Source of the DNA: Prolixibacteraceae bacterium | Lineage (GTDB): Bacteria; Bacteroidota; Bacteroidia; Bacteroidales; Prolixibacteraceae | NCBI GenBank assembly: GCA_019459485.1 | Contig: JAIBEZ010000033.1 | Span: forward strand, 1 to 38,125 | Reading direction: 5' to 3' | DNA: 38,125 bases | Shown here: positions 8,786-17,975 of the stretch, one piece after another | Position numbering within the stretch: the first letter of the stretch is position 1 | How the letters are laid out: each line of letters opens with the position of its first letter | The notes under the pieces: model-generated | Told to the model about the DNA's origin: nothing | Seen by the model: the letters and a program-made list of their open reading frames with translations, nothing else | The model's database searches: none | Program-made: the position numbers and the translations under genes

Positions 8786-8816
8786 TTGATAATTCAATTT
8801 TTAGTTGTACCTTTTG
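8786..8816 (+). promoter_or_regulatory. promoter of the unknown 234-residue protein
   Basis: TTG (8786-8788), 19-base spacer, TACCTTTTG (8808-8816), one base longer than the TAnnTTTG consensus. It falls inside an upstream extension of the reading frame, which supports the ATG at 8844 as the true start. Confidence 0.5.
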
Positions 8817-8843
8817 AAACACAAATCAATTAACCTTTTTATT

Positions 8844-9548
8844 ATGGGAAAAAAACAAGAACCTCGATTTAACTTGACCTATGACGAAGTTATCGAGAAA
8901 GCGCAATCGATGCAGCCGCAATTCGCGACAGATCTTCAACAGTTCACAACCTTCAATCCCTGGTTTACAGATTCTGTAAATATGCAGCTTGTCACAGAAA
9001 TCGCAGATGGAATTAGTGATTCATCGGAAAGTAGTCATACCGCTGAAATCGAGCGGAAAACCGCCACCATCAGCCAAATGCTTAAATCCGCAGGCAGCAA
9101 CTATCAAAAATTGATGTACTATGTTGAAAACGGGTTGGGAAACAGCAAAGCTATTGGCGACACTTTTGGACATTCGCGTTACGAAAAAGCCCGTCAATCG
9201 GAAAAAGAAATGATTTCGTTGTTGAATCAGGCAACAAAGGCTTGTAATTTAGAAGACTTTAGCTCCCGGCTTTTAGAAGCTGGTATGCCTGAAAGTTTAC
9301 CTGGTGAACTTGAAGATCTGGCCGGTGATTTGGCCGCTATCGATGGTGAACAGGAAATGTTGAAAAAACAGCAGTTGCTCGTGACCAGCGAACGTATTGG
9401 TCTGTTTAACTCGATTTGGGACAAATTAAGCCGGATCAGTTCTGCGGCAAAAATCATATTTGCTGAAGATGCGGCCCGCCTGGCTATCTACCAGTTGTAT
9501 GATGGCAGTTCGGATGGTCCAGCCAATCCCGCAACTCCTGAATCATAG
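8844..9548 (+). CDS. hypothetical helical protein
   Basis: 234 residues from ATG 8844 (MGKKQEPRFNLTYDEVIEKA). No signal peptide or membrane segment. The sequence is acidic and predicted mostly helical by its residue pattern, with long amphipathic stretches (about 95-225), including EKEMISLLNQATKACNLEDF and a LLVTSERIGLFNSIWDKLSRI segment. The C-terminus is a short Ser/Gly/Pro-rich tail. I do not recognise a family and see no catalytic motif. A possible promoter precedes it and a strong terminator follows, so it is transcribed alone. It sits inside the interval bracketed by the S4-gene repeats, next to a toxin-antitoxin pair, which hints at an accessory role. Confidence 0.75.
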   Translation: MGKKQEPRFNLTYDEVIEKAQSMQPQFATDLQQFTTFNPWFTDSVNMQLVTEIADGISDSSESSHTAEIERKTATISQMLKSAGSNYQKLMYYVENGLGNSKAIGDTFGHSRYEKARQSEKEMISLLNQATKACNLEDFSSRLLEAGMPESLPGELEDLAGDLAAIDGEQEMLKKQQLLVTSERIGLFNSIWDKLSRISSAAKIIFAEDAARLAIYQLYDGSSDGPANPATPES

Positions 9549-9569
9549 TTTTTAGCGAATTTTAATTTG

Positions 9570-9609
9570 ATCCGGGAACTGCCTGACAGGTTGTTCCCGG
9601 ATTTTTTTT
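9570..9609 (+). terminator. strong rho-independent terminator
   Basis: ATCCGGGAAC / GTTCCCGGAT 10-bp stem with a further CCTG/CAGG pairing inside, followed by eight T (the T that ends the stem and seven more). It begins 21 bases after the preceding stop codon. Confidence 0.88.
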
Positions 9610-9624
9610 AACTCACAGAAAACA

Positions 9625-9705
9625 GAACCGGAATTTCGCAAACGCGCCAAACTCAGGAGCGGCGATTTGATTGAAACAATGGATTTTAAAATCAGAGTGA
9701 TGTAG
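9625..9705 (+). pseudogene. truncated second copy of the S4 gene 3' end (repeat copy B)
   Basis: Reads EPEFRKRAKLRSGDLIETMD and a last few residues, then TAG, in the same frame as the end of the intact S4 gene. About 73 of 81 bases match. Differences include V to T, K to R and V to M changes and a different stop codon. No start codon or N-terminal half is present. It is either an old partial duplication, or the scar of an element that inserted at the 3' end of a related S4 gene. Confidence 0.75.
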
Positions 9706-9988
9706 GCTGTTTGCTGCTGACGGGGTGACTCGGGTTTGCTGAAATAACTGTCTTCTGAAGTCGCTGTTTATCGAAAAATATCATCGGTATTTAAGAGGCT
9801 ATTGTCTTTTAATAACGAGGCATTTACCTTTTTTCGGGAATGATTACTCTCCAACTTTTAAAAGCAAAATTCTGATTTTATTTAATGCCGGTATCCCAAC
9901 ATGGTATTTTGATACCTGAAACAGCTATTTTGATAGTTAATGGTTTTAATTACAACCGATTTAACTAAATTGGCGACCGGAAAATTGA

Positions 9989-10123
9989 CTTTTGGATGAT
10001 GACGGGAAAGCTGAGCACTTTTATTATGAATGGATGGGATGTTGGGACGATTTGGCAAAAGTGTCAGGTAAAGTTGTCGGCTTTAAACCGAAATACGAAA
10101 TTATCCAAACTATTACCAATTAA
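9989..10123 (+). pseudogene. C-terminal fragment of an unknown protein
   Basis: The frame opens after a TGA (9986-9988) and reads LLDDDGKAEHFYYEWMGCWD and on to a TAA at 10121-10123 (ending EIIQTITN). Composition is protein-like (aromatics, charged/hydrophobic alternation), unlike the overlapping 97-codon frame, but there is no start codon. I interpret it as the decayed end of a gene. The family is not recognised. Confidence 0.4.
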
Positions 10124-10285
10124 TCATCCAAACTCCGGGAGTATTTCTCTGTCAATTCCACAACACAGCGCTTTTTTTACTTCTTCCTTGTGGCTAAAAT
10201 CTTTTAGCACTGCTACTACCAACCAACACGAGCATACTGCGAACCGGGCTTTGGGCACTTTTATTTACTTAAAAGCACGGAGCGT

Positions 10286-13200
10286 ATGATGAGAAATATA
10301 CTTCAACCGGCCCAACAGCTTTTGGGCCAGAGAACAAATACACAACCACGTGCTGCAAAAGTAAAAAGGGGAGCAGAACAACCCAACCGAAACAGTTTTG
10401 CCTTTGCCGCAGCAAGGCTTTTAATGAGCCTTGTTCTGCTGCTGGTGATGCAAAACACAGTATGGGGGCAATCAACCCAACTTCATACCGCCAACGGAAC
10501 ATTTACCGTGCCCTCAGGCGTTACAGGTGTTACTGTTGAAGCCTGGGGTGGAGGCGGAGGAGGAGGCGCTGGTGGGGCATTTCTTTCAACAGGACGAGGT
10601 GGCGGAGGCGCTGGTGGCTCATTTACCCGGGCTTTTACTGTTGTGCCTTCGGCAAGTTATACTGTTACTGTTGGAATCGGTGGCCCTGGTGGAGCCGGGA
10701 CTACTAATGGAACTGCAGGGGGTGCTTCATCTTTAGGAGCATTGGTTTCTGCACCCGGAGGTTCATTTGGGTACTATGGGGGTAATACAAATGGAGCCGG
10801 TGGAGCCGCAACAACAACCGGCGGTACATATTATGGTGGTGCCGGATCAACTGCCGCATCTTCAAGCGGAGCAGGTGGCGGAGGAGCAGGAAACAATGGA
10901 AACGGGGGCAATGCTTCAGGAGCGACAGGAGGTGCTGCAGGTGCTGGTCTGACTGGTGGTACTACAGGAGGAGTTGGAGCAGCCGGAAGAAATAATAATG
11001 GAATTGGAAATAGCGCTACCACATTAAGTGGCGGTGGTGGTGGCGGGTTCTATTCGGGTTTTTTGGGTGCAAACGATGGCGGGGCCGGGTTTCGAGGTCA
11101 AGTAATTGTTTACTATTACCAAATCCAAAGCCTTTCAGCTACAACTCCAATTTGTTTGGGGAGTTCTGCAAATGTTACAATTACTTCGACAAGCCTTCTT
11201 ACTGGTGTCCCTTATACTGTTACTTATAATTTAGGCGCAGGTAACTTAACAGCAAATTTTATAGCTTCTGCCGGTTCGGGTACTTTTACGGTACCCTCCA
11301 CTGCATTGACTACTTCCGGAATCAAGACAGTTACAATAATTCAAATAACCAATGGAACTCACTCCGGAGGTATGGGAGCTAATAATACTTTACTGGTTAC
11401 AGTACGACCACAATTCACAACCGGAACAATTGCAAATGCCGGAGAAACCATTTGCTCCAATGGAAATCCGGGAATCATAGGCAATTTAAACGCTGCCAGC
11501 GGTGGTGACGGAACGATTACCTACAAATGGCAAGCGAACGGGGTGGATATTGCAAGTTCAAATTCAGCAACGTATGACCCACCAACTGGTTTAACAACAA
11601 CTACAACTTACACCCGGTGGGCAAAAGACAACACCTGCAACACCGCATTTGCACAATCAACAGGCACTTGGACTGTCACTGTACGTCCAAATTTCACAGT
11701 GGGAGCAATCTCTACGACCGGAGAAACCATTTGCTCCAATGGAAATCCGGGAATCATAGGCAATTTAAACGCTGCCAGTGGTGGTGACGGAACGATCACC
11801 TATAAATGGCAGGCGAACGGGGTGGATATTGCAAGTTCAAATTCAGCAACATATGACCCGCCAACTGGTTTAACAACAAACACAACTTATACCCGGTGGG
11901 CAAAAGACAACACCTGCAACACCGCATTTGCGCAATCTACCGGAAGCTGGACAGTTACGGTTAAGCCTCAACCAACTTTAGCATCTGTTACAATAAATCC
12001 CACAACAGTTTGCGAAGGTGGCAGTGGGGAAATTGTTATAGAAGGCTTGCTAAATGGCACTAATACATTGAATTACAATTATACCATTAACGGATCTGGA
12101 AATACTACTACTGCCGTTTTAACAGCAACGGGCGGAATAGCGACTGTTCCACTTCCTAACCTGACAGCCGGAAGTCACAACGTAAAAATAAATAGCATTA
12201 CAGTCAACGGCTGTACAGTCAATTTTACTTCCAATAATGAAGTCAGCTGGACGGTCAATACTCCCTCCACCGCACCCACTTCGATAACAGGTACGACTAC
12301 GATTTGTAATGGACAATCAACTAATTTATCAGTATCAGGCGGCTCGTTGGGAGCAGGCGCCTCATGGAAATGGTATTCAGGAACTTGTGGGGGAACTTTG
12401 GAGGGGACAGGAAGTTCCATAACCGTAAATCCAACTACCACTACGACCTATTATGTGAGGGCTGAAGGCACATGTAACAACTCAACATGTGCATCTTCGG
12501 CAGTTACAGTTCTTCCAGAAAATACTGTTACTGCACCACCAACTTTAACTTTTTGTGCTACTAGCGTTCCGTCGGATATTACAATGATTGGCTCAGATTT
12601 AGGATCAGGGGCGAGTTACCAATGGCAGATAAATACGAATGCAGATGACCTGGATAATCCATACAGCTATTCTGATATTTCCGGCGCTATTTCAAAAGAT
12701 TATAATCCGGGAACAGTAACGGCTTCGATTGGGTATCGCCGGAATGTTACCGGAACTTGCCCATCATCTAGTAATATTGTTAAATTTCATGTCACTCCAG
12801 ATATTTTAAATACAATCGTTCCATCTGTGACAACCAGTAACTGTGGTTCTATTAATGAATACAATATGGGGGGAATTCCAAGTGGTGGAAATAATAATAA
12901 TTTTACTTTCCAATGGCAAAGTTCTACAGATGGAATTGCATTCTCCAACATTACGAATGCCCTAGCTCAGCAATATAGCCCCGGACAAATAAATACTCCA
13001 ACATATTTTCATCGTATTGCCTATTCCGGGCATTGTACCAGTTATAGTAATGTATTGTTTTATAATACCAATGCTTCACCTGCAACTCCTGAAACAATTA
13101 CCGGTAACAACGTTGTTTGTAGTCCATCTTCAAGCGAGTCTTATTCAATTGGAGCGGTGAATGGCGCAACGTCATACACCTGGTCATACAGCGGAACTGG

Positions 13201-16200
13201 GGTTGTAATTACAGGGACATCGGCTAATGTAACAGTAAATTTTGCCTCTAATGCAACTTCAGGCATATTATCAGTAGTCGCAAACAATTCTTGTGGAACA
13301 AGTGCCACTAGATCTTTAACTGTAACAGTAAATGCTTTCTCAAGTTCTCCCACAACGACTGGCGCACAAATCTGTATCGGCTCCACTGCAACCTTGTCGG
13401 CAGCAGGAGCTCTTTCCGGTCAGGTTTATAAATGGTACAGCGCTGCCAGCGGTGGCACTCTTCTCAAGACCAGTTCCAACAACAGTGATAATACTTACGT
13501 AACGCCGATTCTTGGTTCAACGACCAATTATTGGGTTTCGGTTTCGAGCGGCGGAACTTGTGAAAGTGCGCGGACAATCGTTACAGCCACTTTCCCGGCT
13601 TTATCGACCGATGATCAAAATTTGGCTGGAACGAATTCATGGGTTGGACATGTTTATGACGGCACAAATCAGGGAGTATTATATACAGGAAGTTTTACCA
13701 ACTATTATGGAAGTTATACTGAAACGGAAGCTTTTGATCAAAGTTATGGCGGCGATAATGTTTGCTTTAATATTATTTCAAATTTAGTTGCAAGATCAAT
13801 CTTAACTGCCACCTATTCTGTAAGATACCGAATGAATTCGACCAAAAAGGGATTGTATGTTGCGAATTTGGGCTCAGATGATGGAAATCGTTTGACTGTT
13901 GATGGAACACTTATAGTTAATGATTGGAATGACCATAGTTTTGCTTCTCGCCCCGGAGCTTTAATGACCCTGAATGGTACCAGTTCGTTGGTTTATGATT
14001 TTTATGAAAACGGAGGACAAAACCGGATAGTGTTTCAGAATTTAATTCAAGTATTAGCCAATACGCTCGCCACCAATACGACACAGAGTATTTGTTTAGG
14101 AAGTGTAGGTTCCGAAATTAGCGGAGATGTTTATGGCACGTTACCAGCTGGAATTTCCCTTTCCGGAACAGGATATCAATGGACTTACAGCACTACGCCT
14201 GGTAGAGCAAGAACTGAAATTTCCAGTGCAACAGGGGCGACATTTACACCAAACACAACAGTTGCACCTTTCAATGTTGCCGGAACCTACTATGTTTACC
14301 GAAACGCAATTCTTTCAAGTGCCAATAATGTAGCTCCAAATCCGTATGTTGCAACCAATGAATCGAATGTTGCGACGGTAACAGTAAACCCTATTAATAC
14401 GGTAGGAGCTGCATCATCCACACCAACGCTTTGTATCAATGCGGCTCTGACCAACATTACGCACACCACCACCGGGGCTACCGGCATTGGAACGCCAACC
14501 GGATTGCCGACAGGTGTCTCTGCCGTCTGGTCATCAAACACCATTACCATCAGAGGAATTCCAACAGAAAGTGGAACGTTTAACTACAGCATCCCGTTAA
14601 CTGGTGGTTGTGGAACGGTCAATGCAACCGGAACGATTACGGTTAGTCCGGCTTCGGTTGGCGGCTCTGTCACTGGCGGTACTAACATTTGTTCAGGAAG
14701 CACCAGTGCAGTCCTGACCCTTGCCGGACACACCGGAACTGTCACCAGATGGGAATCATCGGTTAGTCCTTTCAGCACCTGGATCCCTATTGTTAACACC
14801 AATTCAACTTATACTTCGGGCGCTTTGACGCAAACCACCCAGTTCAGAGCGGTGGTTACCAGTGGCATTTGCAGTTTTGCCAATTCCGCAGCAACTACAG
14901 TTACGGTTAACCCTCAACCAACTTTAGCATCTATTACAGCAAATCCCCCAACAGTTTGCGTCGGCAGCAGTGTGGTAATTGCTGGAGAAGGCTTGCTAAA
15001 TGGCACTAATACATTCAATTATACCATTAACGGATCTGGAAATGCTACTGCCGATTTAATAGCAACGGGCGGAAAGGCGACTTTTCCACTTCCCAACAAC
15101 CTGCCAGCCGGAAATTACAACGTAAAAATAAATAGCATTACTGTCAATGGTTGTACAGCCAATTTTACTTCCAATAATGAAGTAAGCTGGACGGTAGTAG
15201 CGCAGCCGGTAGCTCCCGGTATCACAAAAAGTCCGACCGATGCCACTGTTTGTGCCGGACAAACTTTAACCGTTACAACCACAGCAGGCTCTGGCGGAAC
15301 CGGCACAATAGCCGATGAATACAGATACTCAACTGATAATAGTTCAACATGGAGTGCATGGTCAGCAACGGTTCCGAGTTTTGCAGCAGTTGCCGGAACT
15401 AACCTTGTTGAAAGCCGGAGAACAGCAAGCGGCTCAGGGTGCACGACCTCAGGCACGAATCAGGTAAGCTGGATAGTGGATCCAGCCACTGATCCCGGAA
15501 CCGTAACTGCTTCTTCCTCTCAGGTGTGTTACTCTGCCTCCACAACCTTAACCCTTTCCGGATCTGTTGGAGCCATACAATGGCAGCAATCGGCTGATGG
15601 ACTAAATGGTTGGACAAATGTGACCGGAGGAAGTGGTGCGACATCAGCTAGTTATATAACGCCCAATCTAATCACCAAAACTTATTATCGTGCAGTTGTT
15701 ACCAGCGGAACATGCTCATCAAGTTTTTCTAATACAGTTGAAGTTGGCATTGACACTGAGAAACCTATTATTTCAAATCGCCCAGTCAATATTTCTGTTC
15801 CTGTTACCGATGAACTTTGTACGGCAGTAGTTAACTGGGATCCTCCAACTGCATCAGACAACTGTACATTAACAAGTTTTGTAAGCAATTTATCTCCCGG
15901 AGCAACCATTGCAGTAGGTACGTCCACAGTTACCTACACTGCAACCGATAATTCAGGAAATGTGGAAACCTTTAGTTTCACCATTACAGTTACCGATAAT
16001 ACTGCTCCAAACATTACTTGTCCGGCTGGATCAACGGTTTTTTGTGTGGCCAATGCCCCTAGCTACAGTACTTATGCTGAATTTACGGCAGCTTTGGGTT
16101 CTGCTTCAGACAATTGCAGTTTGAATACGGATAGTTTTACCCAACTTTCGGATGATCTCACAGGCTCTACTCTTACCCGCACTTATCAGATTGCAGATAT

Positions 16201-17494
16201 GGCCGGTAATATAAATAGTTGCTCACAAGTATTTACTGTTTCGCAACCGGCTGTTACGATCAGCTCGCTGAATACAACAAATACATGTATCGGCGGAACA
16301 TTATCCATTAGTTCAAACAGTACCGGTCTGAATTACCAATGGCAGGTTAGTTCCGATAATGGAAATTCATGGTCGGATACCGGAACAGGTATTCCATCCT
16401 ATTCCGGACCACTGGCTCAGCAGGGCGATCAGTACCGCCTGCTGGTTTCAGAAACCTCTGATTTTACAGGTGCGGGATGTGTTTCAACTTCCAATACATT
16501 GACATTCAAAGAAAATACGCCACCTGTATTTACGATAGGAATGTTAAGTGATCAAACTGTTTGTACATTGAACGGTGCAACTTCCACCGCAGTTTACAAC
16601 ATTGGCCTGAATATTTTAAATGTAATTGATAATTGTACCGAATTTTCAAATCTGGTCTTGTCATATTCTATTACAGGCGATAATACCGAAAGCGGAACAA
16701 ATCTGGCAGAAGGAAGAGTTTTCAATCTTGGAACTTATACTATAGACTATTCTGTAACCGATCAGGCTGGATTGGTTTCGACCCATTCGCTTAATTTGAT
16801 AGTTAAACAGTCGCCAAGCGAAATAACCATTAGTCATTCGGTAGTTAGCGGTGCCGGAACAGGCAATACCCCTAACCAATGCGGAAGTTACAATTATTCT
16901 GTTGATGGAGGAATTACAGATCCATTATACACGTACCAATGGAAAGTTTATGCCGGTGGAACAGCTACCGGAACCCCAATTTCTACATTTAGTGGTTCGG
17001 CATTGTATCAAGTTACCTGGTCAGGCGACATAGCTCCCGGAACCTATACCATCGAAGCCATTAAAAAGGCAGGAAACGATTGCGAAAGCATAGCAACATT
17101 GGAAATCACCTTGCAAAACAGCTTCGACCTTCAGGTGCAGCCTGCCGGACAGGATTGTAAGGGAGAAGTGACAGAGACAACACCATTTACTATTACCTGG
17201 ACTGTCGACAAGCTTTGTGGCACTATGAATTGGGGATTTACCTACTACCTGTTTGCCCAGGATATCAATGCTCTACCGGTAAATTATTTAACCGTTAACG
17301 ACGGAACGGGTTCATTTACTGGAATTACAAATGCCAGTCATGTATTTAATACTGTTGTGATAAACGGAAACCCATATTTACAGACAGTTTACACCCTTTT
17401 TATTGTGAATACAAATGATAGCAATGACACAAACGATTTCAACAAATTCTATTTAAAAGGAATACCAGAAACTTCACCAATCTCAACCGATTAA
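10286..17494 (+). CDS. giant secreted multi-domain adhesin-like protein
   Basis: 2,402 residues. An unusually long basic N-terminal region (1-43) precedes a signal peptide core (about 44-62, RLLMSLVLLLVMQNTVWGQ). Then come a glycine-rich domain (about 86-277), a tandem of two almost identical 93-residue Ig-like units (about 375-560), CHU_C-associated Ig_7-like domains (about 665-745 and 1020-1100, with WYS and TYYV landmarks), a PA14-like carbohydrate-binding domain (about 1115-1250, SDDGNRLTVDG, YENGG), further Ig-like units, and a HYR domain (about 1825-1910, TATDNSGN). The C-terminus (2199-2402) is a PKD-like domain with YQW, VTW and a Cys at 2266, followed by a second domain beginning near Cys2291. 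No T9SS sorting domain of type A or B is visible at the end. The same C-terminal pair occurs in the next two genes. Probably a cell-surface adhesin or matrix protein. The substrate is unknown. M47 is a possible alternative start. Confidence 0.88.
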   Translation: MMRNILQPAQQLLGQRTNTQPRAAKVKRGAEQPNRNSFAFAAARLLMSLVLLLVMQNTVWGQSTQLHTANGTFTVPSGVTGVTVEAWGGGGGGGAGGAFLSTGRGGGGAGGSFTRAFTVVPSASYTVTVGIGGPGGAGTTNGTAGGASSLGALVSAPGGSFGYYGGNTNGAGGAATTTGGTYYGGAGSTAASSSGAGGGGAGNNGNGGNASGATGGAAGAGLTGGTTGGVGAAGRNNNGIGNSATTLSGGGGGGFYSGFLGANDGGAGFRGQVIVYYYQIQSLSATTPICLGSSANVTITSTSLLTGVPYTVTYNLGAGNLTANFIASAGSGTFTVPSTALTTSGIKTVTIIQITNGTHSGGMGANNTLLVTVRPQFTTGTIANAGETICSNGNPGIIGNLNAASGGDGTITYKWQANGVDIASSNSATYDPPTGLTTTTTYTRWAKDNTCNTAFAQSTGTWTVTVRPNFTVGAISTTGETICSNGNPGIIGNLNAASGGDGTITYKWQANGVDIASSNSATYDPPTGLTTNTTYTRWAKDNTCNTAFAQSTGSWTVTVKPQPTLASVTINPTTVCEGGSGEIVIEGLLNGTNTLNYNYTINGSGNTTTAVLTATGGIATVPLPNLTAGSHNVKINSITVNGCTVNFTSNNEVSWTVNTPSTAPTSITGTTTICNGQSTNLSVSGGSLGAGASWKWYSGTCGGTLEGTGSSITVNPTTTTTYYVRAEGTCNNSTCASSAVTVLPENTVTAPPTLTFCATSVPSDITMIGSDLGSGASYQWQINTNADDLDNPYSYSDISGAISKDYNPGTVTASIGYRRNVTGTCPSSSNIVKFHVTPDILNTIVPSVTTSNCGSINEYNMGGIPSGGNNNNFTFQWQSSTDGIAFSNITNALAQQYSPGQINTPTYFHRIAYSGHCTSYSNVLFYNTNASPATPETITGNNVVCSPSSSESYSIGAVNGATSYTWSYSGTGVVITGTSANVTVNFASNATSGILSVVANNSCGTSATRSLTVTVNAFSSSPTTTGAQICIGSTATLSAAGALSGQVYKWYSAASGGTLLKTSSNNSDNTYVTPILGSTTNYWVSVSSGGTCESARTIVTATFPALSTDDQNLAGTNSWVGHVYDGTNQGVLYTGSFTNYYGSYTETEAFDQSYGGDNVCFNIISNLVARSILTATYSVRYRMNSTKKGLYVANLGSDDGNRLTVDGTLIVNDWNDHSFASRPGALMTLNGTSSLVYDFYENGGQNRIVFQNLIQVLANTLATNTTQSICLGSVGSEISGDVYGTLPAGISLSGTGYQWTYSTTPGRARTEISSATGATFTPNTTVAPFNVAGTYYVYRNAILSSANNVAPNPYVATNESNVATVTVNPINTVGAASSTPTLCINAALTNITHTTTGATGIGTPTGLPTGVSAVWSSNTITIRGIPTESGTFNYSIPLTGGCGTVNATGTITVSPASVGGSVTGGTNICSGSTSAVLTLAGHTGTVTRWESSVSPFSTWIPIVNTNSTYTSGALTQTTQFRAVVTSGICSFANSAATTVTVNPQPTLASITANPPTVCVGSSVVIAGEGLLNGTNTFNYTINGSGNATADLIATGGKATFPLPNNLPAGNYNVKINSITVNGCTANFTSNNEVSWTVVAQPVAPGITKSPTDATVCAGQTLTVTTTAGSGGTGTIADEYRYSTDNSSTWSAWSATVPSFAAVAGTNLVESRRTASGSGCTTSGTNQVSWIVDPATDPGTVTASSSQVCYSASTTLTLSGSVGAIQWQQSADGLNGWTNVTGGSGATSASYITPNLITKTYYRAVVTSGTCSSSFSNTVEVGIDTEKPIISNRPVNISVPVTDELCTAVVNWDPPTASDNCTLTSFVSNLSPGATIAVGTSTVTYTATDNSGNVETFSFTITVTDNTAPNITCPAGSTVFCVANAPSYSTYAEFTAALGSASDNCSLNTDSFTQLSDDLTGSTLTRTYQIADMAGNINSCSQVFTVSQPAVTISSLNTTNTCIGGTLSISSNSTGLNYQWQVSSDNGNSWSDTGTGIPSYSGPLAQQGDQYRLLVSETSDFTGAGCVSTSNTLTFKENTPPVFTIGMLSDQTVCTLNGATSTAVYNIGLNILNVIDNCTEFSNLVLSYSITGDNTESGTNLAEGRVFNLGTYTIDYSVTDQAGLVSTHSLNLIVKQSPSEITISHSVVSGAGTGNTPNQCGSYNYSVDGGITDPLYTYQWKVYAGGTATGTPISTFSGSALYQVTWSGDIAPGTYTIEAIKKAGNDCESIATLEITLQNSFDLQVQPAGQDCKGEVTETTPFTITWTVDKLCGTMNWGFTYYLFAQDINALPVNYLTVNDGTGSFTGITNASHVFNTVVINGNPYLQTVYTLFIVNTNDSNDTNDFNKFYLKGIPETSPISTD
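11411..11968 (+). repeat. 279-bp tandem duplication inside the giant gene
   Basis: Two consecutive 279-base units (period measured from GGAGAAACCATTTGCTCC at 11441 and 11720) encode the 93-residue Ig-like domain with only scattered base differences. The near-identity at DNA level, including synonymous sites, indicates recent duplication or gene conversion. Confidence 0.85.
11966..12257 (+). repeat. dispersed internal repeat, copy 1 (copy 2 at 14912-15195)
   Basis: The block beginning CCTCAACCAACTTTAGCATC and ending near GAAGT.AGCTGGACGGT recurs about 2.95 kb downstream in the same gene, with most bases conserved and a few codon-sized gaps. It encodes an Ig-like unit with NYTINGSGN and NVKINSITVNGCT. 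Confidence 0.8.
14912..15195 (+). repeat. dispersed internal repeat, copy 2
   Basis: Second copy of the block at 11966-12257. Together with the 279-bp tandem unit it shows that the giant gene grows and shuffles by DNA-level duplication. Confidence 0.8.
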
Positions 17495-17975
17495 AAAACA
17501 TAAAACGATGAAACAAAATACAAATGCCAAACAAAATAACCGCAACGGGCCTTAAGTGGGTTCACAATCAGACGCTGTCAGGTTTTTCAAACGCTGACAG
17601 GTCGAACGAAGGCACAACCTGTCAGCGTCCACAGGACCTGACAGCGTTAAAATGAAAACATGAAATTGAAAATTTAAATAGTAAAAGTGTAATCACTAAA
17701 AAAATTGGAAGTATGATTAAAAACGAAATTTATCTATCTCCAGATTAAAAGACAGGAACCCAAACAACTGACACGAAACAACATGTTGTGATCCTGTCGA
17801 AACGAAAAAAGACCGCAATGAAGCCAGACCCATTTTGGGCAGAATGATTAAACCAGACCCTGCAAAACAGGAAACGGTTGGCAACCGGCGAGGTTGAAAT
17901 ACAGAACAACAAAACAAATAAATAAAAAGGATTTAAAATATTAATAATTAAATGTTTAACTTAAAAATTACAAAG
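17495..17975. other. spacer between giant gene and small secreted gene
   Basis: About 480 bases. It holds a nested 12-bp palindrome pair (17572-17647) and several tiny reading frames (15 codons at 17508-17555; 11 codons at 17713-17748) that show no family and are probably meaningless. The last 80 bases are A/T-rich with no canonical promoter. Confidence 0.55.
17572..17647. repeat. nested double palindrome (four copies of ACGCTGWCAGGT)
   Basis: Outer arms ACGCTGTCAGGT (17572-17583) and ACCTGACAGCGT (17636-17647), inner arms ACGCTGACAGGT (17591-17602) and ACCTGTCAGCGT (17617-17628). Each pair is a perfect 12-bp inverted repeat. Outer and inner arms differ only by an A/T at one position. It begins 78 bases after the giant gene's stop and could work as a transcript-end hairpin or be a REP-like element. 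Confidence 0.8.

Larger units (their letters stand above)
9549..10285. other. gene-debris spacer before the adhesin locus
   Basis: About 730 bases without an intact gene. It contains the terminator, the partial S4 copy (9625-9705), an AT-rich stretch with two TATTTTGATA-like words (about 9902-9940), and a 42-codon C-terminal fragment of an unknown protein (9989-10123). No TAnnTTTG promoter for the large downstream gene was found. Confidence 0.6.

Noticed and set aside
9996-10289. 97-codon plus-strand frame before the giant gene
   Set aside because: Its sequence is Ser/Thr/Gln-rich and unlike a protein, and it overlaps the more protein-like fragment read in another frame at 9989-10123.
17508-17748. 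Short peptides of 15 and 11 codons after the giant gene
   Set aside because: Too short, no conserved features and no promoter; expected by chance in this A-rich sequence.
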